14,895 nucleotides of DNA from DASSBG01 sp964583865. GTDB taxonomy: Bacteria; Pseudomonadota; Gammaproteobacteria; Xanthomonadales; Rhodanobacteraceae. The stretch lies in contig CAZOXZ010000055.1 in NCBI GenBank assembly GCA_964583865.1, forward strand, positions 1 to 14,895, read 5' to 3'. The notes under the pieces are model-generated. The model ran no database searches. It was given only the letters and a program-made list of their open reading frames with translations, and was not told the DNA's origin. The translations under genes were made by a program, and so were the position numbers. Positions 7,868 through 14,173 of the stretch are shown piece by piece (position 1 is the stretch's first letter; every line of letters begins with the position of its first letter).

Positions 7868-8268
7868 GGCTGGCCCTCCAGGCGGATGAAGCTGCGATAG
7901 TGATCGCCGGTGTACCAGAACACCACGGGTGGCGTACCGCCGGTGACAATGCGGCGGGCGCCGCGTGTGCGTGCGCCCGGCGTGGGCACGGTGTACTCGT
8001 GGTAATAGCCATCCGGCCGTTGTGGCAGGTGGCCTTCGCGATTGTGAAAGACGACGCCATCGCGGCGATACGGGAAAGGCCCGTCACGACGGATCAGAGC
8101 CAGCGTGTCGGCCACTTGCGGCGGCAGGTTGTGTGGCAGTTGGCGCGCGGCTGGCGAAGCCTGGGTTGCCGGTGCCCGAGACGAGGGGTTGGTCAGTTGC
8201 GGCAGATACTGCCACGCCAGGGCGGCAAGAACGATGATGACGGCGGCAATGGAGCGAAACTTGCGCAT
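7864..8268 (-). CDS. RNase Sa/barnase-type guanyl-specific ribonuclease, exported
   Basis: Small extracytoplasmic ribonuclease of the N1/T1/barnase family. The 134-residue product has an N-terminal hydrophobic segment (residues 6-18, possible cut after A-L-A at 18 or an uncleaved anchor), a Pro/Ala-rich linker, and a catalytic domain from about 48. That domain is strikingly close to Streptomyces RNase Sa: DGPFPY, DGVVFHNRE, YYHEYTV, PGARTRG and TGDHY are nearly unchanged. The catalytic set is present: Glu91, Arg102, Arg106, His123 (RNase Sa Glu54, Arg65, Arg69, His85). There is no cysteine, so the single disulfide of RNase Sa is missing. The frame is open to an ATG at 8301, but that ATG overlaps a possible -10 box; the ATG at 8266-8268 gives a normal signal-like start. 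The next gene is its barstar. Confidence 0.9.
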   Translation of the reverse strand: MRKFRSIAAVIIVLAALAWQYLPQLTNPSSRAPATQASPAARQLPHNLPPQVADTLALIRRDGPFPYRRDGVVFHNREGHLPQRPDGYYHEYTVPTPGARTRGARRIVTGGTPPVVFWYTGDHYRSFIRLEGQP

Positions 8269-8296
8269 CGGGTGTCCGTGCGGTGGGAAGCGGGAA

Positions 8297-8323
8297 AGCA
8301 TAGCACTGCGGTCTTGCCGGCAA
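8297..8323 (-). promoter_or_regulatory. Candidate promoter for the ribonuclease-barstar pair
   Basis: On the minus strand TTGCCG (8318-8323) and TATGCT (8297-8302) match the sigma-70 boxes at four of six positions each, but with a short 15-base spacer. If real, transcription starts downstream of the ATG at 8301 and supports the start at 8268. Confidence 0.25.
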
Positions 8324-8346
8324 TGGCAGGCATGACTTGTGGCAGC

Positions 8347-8374
8347 TTTGCATTCCTGTCGTTCGTGGTATTTG
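8347..8374 (+). promoter_or_regulatory. Candidate promoter for the M1 peptidase
   Basis: TTTGCA (8347-8352) and TATTTG (8369-8374), 16 bases apart, are a weak sigma-70-like pair upstream of the peptidase start. The ribosome site GGGGTGG lies at 8390-8396. Confidence 0.22.
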
Positions 8375-8402
8375 TACTTCTTTCACTTCGGGGTGGCAAA
8401 AC

Positions 8403-10415
8403 ATGACCATGAGATCGGCCGGTCCGGCCAGGTGGGTGACGGGACTGTTGCTGGCAGCCTGCGTGGCGCTGTGCGGCACGGCATCTGCGGCAACGACAGG
8501 CGCCAACTCGGCATTCCAGCCGCTGGAAACCTTCGCGCCGTTTGACTTCCAGTACCCGGTGAATCGTTACCGTTCGGCCAATGGCCTGCCGGGGCCGGAC
8601 TACTGGCAGAACCGCGTCGATTACCACATCAATGCCCGGCTGTTGCCCGACGAGCAGCGCCTGGAAGCCACGGTGGTCATCGACTATCACAACAACAGCC
8701 CGGATGACCTGCATCTGCTTTGGCTGCAGCTGGACCAGAACCGCTACCGCAACAATGCCCGCGCCAACTTCACGCGCGACAAGATGCCGCCCGAGCAGGC
8801 GCATACGTCCGGCTATGCCATCGGCAAGGTTCAACTGGCCGTGGGCGGCGACTGGCAGGATGTCGCATGGCATGTCAGCGATACACGCATGCGTGTGGAT
8901 CTGCCCGAGGCGCTGGCTGCCGGCGGCGCGCTGCAGCTGCGCATTGCCTACGATTATCCGATTCCCGATGGGCGCTTTGGGGGCCGCACGCGCTCGTACG
9001 ATAGCCGCCACGGCAGGGTGTACGAGATCGCCCAATGGTTTCCGCGCATGGCGGTGTACGACGACCTGCGCGGCTGGAACACCTTGCCGTTCCTCAACAA
9101 CGAGTTCTATCTGGAATACGGCAGCATTGACTACCGTGTGACGGTGCCGGCCGGCATGCTGGTGGCCGGTTCCGGCAAGCTGGTGAACCCGGATGAGGTG
9201 TTGTCATCGCTGCAACGCCAGCGCCTGGAAAAGGCCCGGCACAGTGACAAGACGGTAATGATCCGTACGGCGGCCGAGGTCAAGGCAAACGCTGCCATGG
9301 AACCGGCTTCCGGCACGAAAACCTGGCACTTCCGCATGCAAAAGACGCGCGACGTGGCCTTCGCAGCCTCGCGGGCCTTCTTGTGGGATGCCGCGCGCAT
9401 TGATCTTCCCGATGGCGGCCATGCGCTGGCGATGTCGGTGTATCCCGTCGAGAGCATCGAGGGCGACAGTCAATGGCAGCGTTCAACGCAGTACATCAAG
9501 CACACGGTGGAGTTCTACTCGCAGCACTGGTATCCGTATCCTTGGGCCACGGCCGTGGCGGTGGCCGGCAAGGTCGGTGGCATGGAGTACCCGGGCCTGG
9601 CCTTCGACTGGTGGCAGCTGAAGGACAAGTCGCTGTTCGGCCTGACCACGCACGAGATCGGCCACAGCTGGTTTCCGATGATCGTCGGCTTCAACGAACG
9701 CCGTGCGGCGTGGATGGACGAGGGCTTCAACACCTTCGCCAACGTGCTGGCCACGCGCGACTATGCCAACGGCAAATTCGCACCCAAGCGTGATGGCGAG
9801 TTCGCACCCGGCGGCGGCAATCCGGCGGATGAGATCGTGCCGCTTCTGGCTGACCCGGACGCGCCGCCCATCCTCACCCGGCCGGACCAGATTCCGGAGA
9901 AGTACCGCCATCCGGTGACTTATTTCAAGACCGCGCTGGGCATGCTTTTGTTGCGCGATGTCATCCTCGGGCCGGAGCGCTTCGATACCGCCTTTCGCCA
10001 GTTCGTGGCGGCATGGGCCTTCAAACACCCGTCACCGTCGGATTTCTTCCGTGCCCTGGACAGCGCCGCTGGCGAGGACCTGTCCTGGTTCTGGCGCGGC
10101 TGGTTCGCGGAGAACTGGTCCTTCGACATGGCCATCGTCGAGGCGAAGATGGTCGACGACGAGAACGGCAAGGGCGTGGCCGTGACGGTCGCCAACCGCG
10201 ACAAGCTGGTGTTGCCAGCCATGCTGGTGGTGCACTGGGCCGACGGCCATACCAGCCGCACGCGCATTCCCGTGGCCGCCTGGCTGCAGCATCGCCAGTT
10301 TGTGGTACGCGTACCGGGTGAGGGCAGGGCGCTGTCATTGGAGCTGGATCCCGAGCACAAGCTGCCGGACCGCGACCGCGGCAACAACCGTGTCGCGTTG
10401 TCGGGCGGCGACTGA
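8403..10415 (+). CDS. Secreted M1-family zinc metallopeptidase
   Basis: Exported peptidase of 670 residues. A signal peptide covers residues 1-29 (Arg10, hydrophobic 12-24, cut after ASA). A beta-rich N-terminal domain is followed by the thermolysin-like catalytic domain: HEIGH at 417-421 and the third zinc ligand Glu440 in WMDEGFNTF give HEXXH-X18-E, the M1 signature. Tyr507 in TYFKTALGML is the likely transition-state tyrosine. In place of the GAMEN exopeptidase motif it has GGMEYPG at 392-398; Glu395 is kept. The start at 8403 is chosen over 8337 because GGGGTGG lies six bases upstream and the signal peptide starts there. The role is probably peptide breakdown in the periplasm or outside; substrate unknown. 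It ends four bases from the convergent PatB-like gene. Confidence 0.92.
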   Translation: MTMRSAGPARWVTGLLLAACVALCGTASAATTGANSAFQPLETFAPFDFQYPVNRYRSANGLPGPDYWQNRVDYHINARLLPDEQRLEATVVIDYHNNSPDDLHLLWLQLDQNRYRNNARANFTRDKMPPEQAHTSGYAIGKVQLAVGGDWQDVAWHVSDTRMRVDLPEALAAGGALQLRIAYDYPIPDGRFGGRTRSYDSRHGRVYEIAQWFPRMAVYDDLRGWNTLPFLNNEFYLEYGSIDYRVTVPAGMLVAGSGKLVNPDEVLSSLQRQRLEKARHSDKTVMIRTAAEVKANAAMEPASGTKTWHFRMQKTRDVAFAASRAFLWDAARIDLPDGGHALAMSVYPVESIEGDSQWQRSTQYIKHTVEFYSQHWYPYPWATAVAVAGKVGGMEYPGLAFDWWQLKDKSLFGLTTHEIGHSWFPMIVGFNERRAAWMDEGFNTFANVLATRDYANGKFAPKRDGEFAPGGGNPADEIVPLLADPDAPPILTRPDQIPEKYRHPVTYFKTALGMLLLRDVILGPERFDTAFRQFVAAWAFKHPSPSDFFRALDSAAGEDLSWFWRGWFAENWSFDMAIVEAKMVDDENGKGVAVTVANRDKLVLPAMLVVHWADGHTSRTRIPVAAWLQHRQFVVRVPGEGRALSLELDPEHKLPDRDRGNNRVALSGGD

Positions 10416-10419
10416 CGGA

Positions 10420-11562
10420 TCAGAGCGCGTTCAGGGCAAGTGCAAGCCGATCCAGTGCCATGTCCAGCGTGGCCCGCGGGCAGGCGAAGTTCAGGCGCAC
10501 GAAGCCGGGGGCGCCGAAATCGGCACCGTCGGACAAGCCCAGTCCGTGTTGTTCAAGGTACGCGGCGGGATCGGCCAAGCCGCAGTCGCGCAAGTCCAGC
10601 CAGTACAAGTAGGTGGCTTCCGGCGGATGCGCCTTGACTTGCGGCAGATCGGCCAGAGCGGCCGTGATGGCATCGCGGTTGCCGCGCAGGTAGTCCAGCA
10701 GGGCCCGCAGCCAGTCCTGGCCATCCCACCAGGCCGCCCCGGCTGCCGTCCAGGCCAGTGTCGTCGGAAGCGGCAGCACCCATTCGGTCACGGCGCGAAA
10801 ACGTTCACGCAAGTCCGCATCCGGGATGATCGCGCAAGTCAGGCCAAGGCCCGCCAGGTTGAAGGTCTTGCTGGGGGCCATCAACGTGATGCTGCGCGTG
10901 GCAATCTCCTGCGAAATCGAGGCCAGCGGGATGTGTTGGCGGTTGTCGTCCAGTACCAGGTCCGCATGCAGCTCATCGGCAATCACCACGGTGTCGTGGC
11001 GCAGGATGCGCTCGGCCAGAGCTTCGAGTTCGCTGCGTTTGGCCATCGTGCCGGAAGGATTGTGCGGGTTGCAGAAAAACAACAACTTGCCGCCGGATAC
11101 GAAAGCGTTTTCGAGACCGTCCAGGTCGCGTTGCAGCCGGCCATCACCGTCACCGACCAGCGGTACATCGAGGCGTTGTCGCCCCATGCGTGTCGGCGCC
11201 GAGCGGAAAGGCGGGTAAATGGGGCTGGTGGTGACGATCTTGTCCTGCGGCTCGATGAGGCGACAGGCCGTGTGCAATGCCGGCACGGCGCCCGGCAGCC
11301 ACACCAGCCATTCCGGATTCGGCTGCCAACCGAAATGCCGCGCCACATGCGTCAGAAAGGCTTCGACGGTGGCTTCGGGTGCATGCGTGTAGCCGAACAC
11401 CGGATGCTCGACCCGCTCGTGCAGCGCCGTCGTCACCGCCTCCGGCACGGCAAAATCCATGTCCGCCACCCACAGCGGCAACACGTCGCGGCCGCCGTAA
11501 CGGTTCCATTTGATGCTGTTCCTGTGGCGGCGGTCGGGAGCGGAATCGAAGTCGTATGTCAT
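10420..11562 (-). CDS. MalY/PatB-type PLP-dependent C-S lyase (class I/II aminotransferase fold)
   Basis: Cytoplasmic PLP enzyme of 380 residues, similar throughout to PatB/MalY cystathionine beta-lyases, which split cystathionine or cysteine conjugates to a thiol, pyruvate and ammonia. Marks: LPLWVADMDF at 28-37 (typical of this clade), FGYTHAP at 56-62, NPHNPSGT at 165-172, ADELHADL at 195-202 (Asp196 contacts the pyridine nitrogen) and APSKTFNLAGL at 229-239 with Lys232 as the PLP lysine. The frame is open far upstream, but the ATG at 11560-11562 starts the normal MTYDFD N-terminus. No strong ribosome site is visible. It could instead act as an aminotransferase. It is divergent from the small secreted protein gene by 180 bases and convergent with the M1 peptidase. 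Confidence 0.88.
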   Translation of the reverse strand: MTYDFDSAPDRRHRNSIKWNRYGGRDVLPLWVADMDFAVPEAVTTALHERVEHPVFGYTHAPEATVEAFLTHVARHFGWQPNPEWLVWLPGAVPALHTACRLIEPQDKIVTTSPIYPPFRSAPTRMGRQRLDVPLVGDGDGRLQRDLDGLENAFVSGGKLLFFCNPHNPSGTMAKRSELEALAERILRHDTVVIADELHADLVLDDNRQHIPLASISQEIATRSITLMAPSKTFNLAGLGLTCAIIPDADLRERFRAVTEWVLPLPTTLAWTAAGAAWWDGQDWLRALLDYLRGNRDAITAALADLPQVKAHPPEATYLYWLDLRDCGLADPAAYLEQHGLGLSDGADFGAPGFVRLNFACPRATLDMALDRLALALNAL

Positions 11563-11680
11563 GGCGGAACCGGGGTTGTGGGGCCATTCGACAGGGTAGC
11601 CGATTGCCGCCTGGGCTGCGGGCCGGTTTGTGCTGGCGCGATCCGTCGCTACCGTGCTCTGTTCCGTGTTGTGCCTCGAA

Positions 11681-11708
11681 TTGACATAATGATCGGGGGG
11701 GGTACCCT
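11681..11708 (+). promoter_or_regulatory. Candidate promoter with a G8 run in the spacer
   Basis: A perfect TTGACA (11681-11686) is followed 16 bases later by TACCCT (11703-11708). The spacer ends in eight consecutive G (11695-11702). It lies 34 bases before the ATG of the small secreted protein. Gain or loss of one G would change the spacer length. Confidence 0.45.
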
Positions 11709-11742
11709 GAATGCAGTTCCAGCTAGCTCGCAGGAGTTGATC

Positions 11743-12345
11743 ATGAGCATCAAGACAGGCGTCGCAAGCAGTTTGTGTGCTGTCATGCTGGCGCTCGGTT
11801 GTGGCGCAGTCGAGGCAGGGCCGGCAGATGCGGGTACCGCCGTGCGCGCTGACGGTGCCCTGACAATCCAGCAGTTGGTCCAGGTGCCGAACCTCCGGGC
11901 GGACCGCAGCCAGCGTCATGGCACGCAGAGTCACTGGGTCGTCCGGGGTCAGTGGAAATACACCTTGCGTTACGTGAACCATGGCGACGGCTGGCACCTT
12001 GACCGCTATACCGTTGCCAAGGCGGATTCGGACAAAGCCACTGCCGCCGACGACAATGCGTTCTTCATGGGAAGTGGCCACGGCAGTATCGGCCCGGGTG
12101 ATCCAGTGCTCCTGCCCGGTCCGGGGATCATTCCCGTCCCGCCGACGCTGGAGGATCCGCAACAACCGACACACAGCGGTGGGCATCTGTGCCCGATCGC
12201 TCCAGGGGTGGACGCGTCATGGGAGTGGGAATGGATTCCGACCCATGAAGAGACGGATGAAAATGGCTTTGTCCACGTGGTTGAGGGCCACTGGGAATTG
12301 CAAACCTACACGATTTCCAACGGTGGCTCGGATTTGTGTGATTGA
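11743..12345 (+). CDS. Small secreted protein of unknown function
   Basis: I do not recognise a family. The 200-residue product has a signal peptide (hydrophobic 7-22; likely cut after VEA at 25; LALGC at 16-20 is a poor lipobox). Two related stretches, HWVVRGQWKYTLRY (64-77) and HVVEGHWELQTYT (178-190), share VVxGxW and may be two copies of a short tryptophan motif. Between them is a Gly/Pro-rich stretch (110-143). The end is rich in Trp and acidic residues (SWEWEW at 159-164), and Cys150 and Cys199 could pair. The start is well supported: AGGAG (11732-11736) sits six bases before the ATG. The protein is probably periplasmic or extracellular. It stands alone between a divergent C-S lyase and an Rhs remnant. 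Confidence 0.75.
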   Translation: MSIKTGVASSLCAVMLALGCGAVEAGPADAGTAVRADGALTIQQLVQVPNLRADRSQRHGTQSHWVVRGQWKYTLRYVNHGDGWHLDRYTVAKADSDKATAADDNAFFMGSGHGSIGPGDPVLLPGPGIIPVPPTLEDPQQPTHSGGHLCPIAPGVDASWEWEWIPTHEETDENGFVHVVEGHWELQTYTISNGGSDLCD

Positions 12346-12369
12346 TTGAAGGCGGAATCGTGCAGGAGC

Positions 12370-12720
12370 AGCCCGGTTGCGTTGGCAATCCGGGGCGTTG
12401 TAACGACGCGTGCGCGGCCCCGAGCTGGCACCCGCCCGGCTCTCGTTGATCTGCAACAGATTACCAGCCGCGTCATGGTAGAGAGTGCGATCAGCCAGGC
12501 TGACGGCACCGCGGCGATAGACGGTGCGTGCCTTGAGCTGGCGAATATTGTACTGCCAGGTCGCCTGGATCCCGTTGGCGTAGTGAAGACCGGTCAACTG
12601 GCCGGCCGGGTTCCAGGTGATTCTGCTGGCGTAGCTGCCCAGTTGCGTGGGCTGGCCCAGGGCATTGGGTGCGGTGGTGACGACGCACCCGGAGACATAG
12701 GCGACCGTGCTGCACGAGAC
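12370..12720 (-). pseudogene. Decayed Rhs core fragment
   Basis: The minus strand encodes about 117 residues of Rhs/YD-repeat protein without a start or a complete core: NALGQPTQLGSYASRITWNP, LHYANGIQATWQYN and LYHDAAGNLLQINES are typical Rhs repeat segments. Similarity fades near RTRRYN at the left end and near SCSTVAYV at the right. Rhs proteins are normally over 1000 residues, so this is a remnant left by deletion or recombination. It fills most of the 414-base stretch between the small secreted protein and the XRE regulator; nothing else is seen in that stretch. On the plus strand the same bases are open in frame with the regulator, but those residues are only the shadow of the Rhs piece. 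Confidence 0.75.
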
Positions 12721-12759
12721 ACGGCTTGGGCCCCATACTTCCCCACCGGGACCGCTGTC

Positions 12760-13122
12760 ATGTCCAAGCACGCCGACCCGCAAACGCGGGGATTCGGGGC
12801 CCGCCTCGTCAAGCTGCGCACCGCTGCCGGCTACACCCAACAGCAACTGGCCGACGAGATCGGTGCCAGCCGCCGGCAGATTGCCTACTACGAAGGCGAG
12901 ACGCAGCACCCGCCGGCCGGGCTGCTGATCGACCTGGCCCAGGCGCTGAATGTCAGCACCGATGAATTGCTCGGCATGCCGAGCACACGCAAGACACCGG
13001 CCGTCAGCACGCGACTGGAACGCCGCCTCAAGCAGATCGAGCGCATGCCGCCCAAGCCCAAGCGCCAGCTGATTGGGCTGATCGATACCTTTCTGGCCGC
13101 GCAGGAGAACGGCGTGAGGTGA
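12760..13122 (+). CDS. XRE-family helix-turn-helix regulator
   Basis: DNA-binding protein of 120 residues. A Cro/cI-type HTH covers about 12-66: GARLVKLRTAAGYTQQQLADEIGAS, then recognition-helix residues RRQIAYYEGE, then LIDLAQALNVSTDELLG. The C-terminal tail (LERRLKQIERMPPKPKRQL) is a short helical extension common in stand-alone XRE regulators, probably for dimer contacts. The open frame begins at 12346, but the first 138 residues are antisense to the Rhs remnant; the ATG at 12760 begins a normal N-terminus. No strong ribosome site is seen. Targets are unknown. It lies opposite in strand to the Rhs pieces on both sides and may have been inserted among them. No partner toxin is next to it. 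Confidence 0.85.
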   Translation: MSKHADPQTRGFGARLVKLRTAAGYTQQQLADEIGASRRQIAYYEGETQHPPAGLLIDLAQALNVSTDELLGMPSTRKTPAVSTRLERRLKQIERMPPKPKRQLIGLIDTFLAAQENGVR

Positions 13123-13185
13123 CCGTCGCTACAGCTCTTGGTTACCGTGCAACCGGAAAGTTCTAGGGTTATGCAATGCAGCCGG

Positions 13186-13530
13186 TTAGCTGTCAGCCGA
13201 TTGAGCGATGTGTGCTTTCTCAACAGCCCAAATCCGCCATAAGCTAATCGACGAAGCGGCAAAGGCCAAAAGAATGATTGCGACACCGAGATTCGACAAT
13301 GATTGGTCCACGTAGAACGCTTGCCCAACCACGGTACCCACAACCAGATCCGCAGCGCACGTCCCCACGAGTACTCGCCTGCTGCCCCGGCCAAGCAACT
13401 GCCGGTAAGCCATATACGCGAATGCCAGCGGTATCAGGACCATCAAAAAGTATGCCGGTGTCGCCGGGAACGCCAGCAACCCGCCGAAGGCACTAGTAGA
13501 CAGCCAAATGGAAGAAAGAAGTCGGTTCAA
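13186..13530 (-). CDS. Small multi-pass membrane protein, possible immunity protein of the Rhs tip
   Basis: No family recognised. The 114-residue product has three clear hydrophobic segments (about 27-42, 52-73 and 79-99) and a weaker one at 5-21, so three or four membrane helices. No upstream ATG or GTG is possible in frame because a TGA lies four codons before; the start is TTG at 13528-13530, with GAGAG six bases upstream. It begins 28 bases after the stop of the Rhs tip on the same strand, the place where immunity genes of polymorphic toxins normally sit. A membrane immunity protein would suit a toxin acting on or through the inner membrane. That role is inferred from position only. Base composition is lower in GC than the housekeeping genes. 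Confidence 0.65.
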   Translation of the reverse strand: MNRLLSSIWLSTSAFGGLLAFPATPAYFLMVLIPLAFAYMAYRQLLGRGSRRVLVGTCAADLVVGTVVGQAFYVDQSLSNLGVAIILLAFAASSISLWRIWAVEKAHIAQSADS

Positions 13531-13558
13531 TGGGTACTCTCAAGCAAGACTCGTCGAA

Positions 13559-14173
13559 TCATTGGATTCGCTGGTCCTTGTTGTCTTCTGGTGGCGGCTC
13601 TGCCCTCCAAGACGAAGGTTCGGCTGCCTTCAGCAGCGTACTGGCTTGGGTCGCCTTCTCAAACGTCCGAGCTGACTGAATAGCCTCAACGCTCCCTTTT
13701 GCGGCCGCCTTCAACGCACCTACTGCGCCAACAGTAACCACGTTGGCGGCACGCTCTCCGCTGGGGTCGAGAACAAACGCGCCGATTGCCGCCGCCTCAC
13801 TGACAACGCCTGCGGCGGCCGCAACTGGAGGCGCATCGACGGCCGTGACCACAGCAACACCAGTCGCGCCGATGGATACCTTATCGAGGGCACTCGCCGT
13901 GCCCTCTCTGGTCGGTGGTGCTGTGTATTGGCCCAAGCTTGTATTGCTTGCTTGGGACATCAAAACGTCACCAGCGATAGCGGTTGGTACTGGCTGCCAC
14001 TGCCCGCCCATGTTTACCAGAGTCAATGGGACATTCGGCATGCGCTCCTGTTGTTGTCGCAAACGCGCATAGGCATCCGCACTTTGCCGCCCATTCGGGT
14101 CCGTGTACCGCACGGGGTTGTCATTGGCATAAGCATAGCGGTTGAGGCCGACGGGGTCCGCGTGCCGTACGTC
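13559..14173 (-). CDS. Orphan Rhs C-terminal tip (end of core plus variable domain)
   Basis: The frame is open for 204 residues after a stop at 14174-14176. It begins with the conserved end of an Rhs core: DPVGLNRYAYANDNPVRY and DPNGR (residues 6-29), after which Rhs proteins switch to a variable toxin domain. The rest has a polar stretch, then a hydrophobic Ala/Val-rich region (about 100-160) like the pre-toxin membrane segments of Rhs effectors, and a charged tail rich in Pro, Glu and Asp. No nuclease or other catalytic motif is visible. No ATG starts it; a GTG at 14111-14113 is the only early start, with no clear ribosome site. It may be an untranslated displaced tip that serves as a recombination donor, a membrane-active toxin, or a truncated toxin. 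A probable immunity gene follows. Confidence 0.72.
   Translation of the reverse strand, partial: DVRHADPVGLNRYAYANDNPVRYTDPNGRQSADAYARLRQQQERMPNVPLTLVNMGGQWQPVPTAIAGDVLMSQASNTSLGQYTAPPTREGTASALDKVSIGATGVAVVTAVDAPPVAAAAGVVSEAAAIGAFVLDPSGERAANVVTVGAVGALKAAAKGSVEAIQSARTFEKATQASTLLKAAEPSSWRAEPPPEDNKDQRIQ

Noticed and set aside
6144..7889. 581-codon open frame on the plus strand
   Set aside because: Antisense to tal and barstar; no domain visible in the translation.
10300..11742. Plus-strand frame in phase with the small secreted protein
   Set aside because: Antisense to the PatB-like lyase; the signal peptide and AGGAG site place the real start at 11743.
11563..12186. Upstream extension of the PatB-like frame on the minus strand
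   Set aside because: No family similarity before MTYDFD, and the extension is antisense to the well-started secreted protein.
12346..12759. N-terminal extension of the XRE regulator
   Set aside because: The extra residues are the complement of Rhs-coding sequence and show no domain; the regulator fold starts just after Met at 12760.
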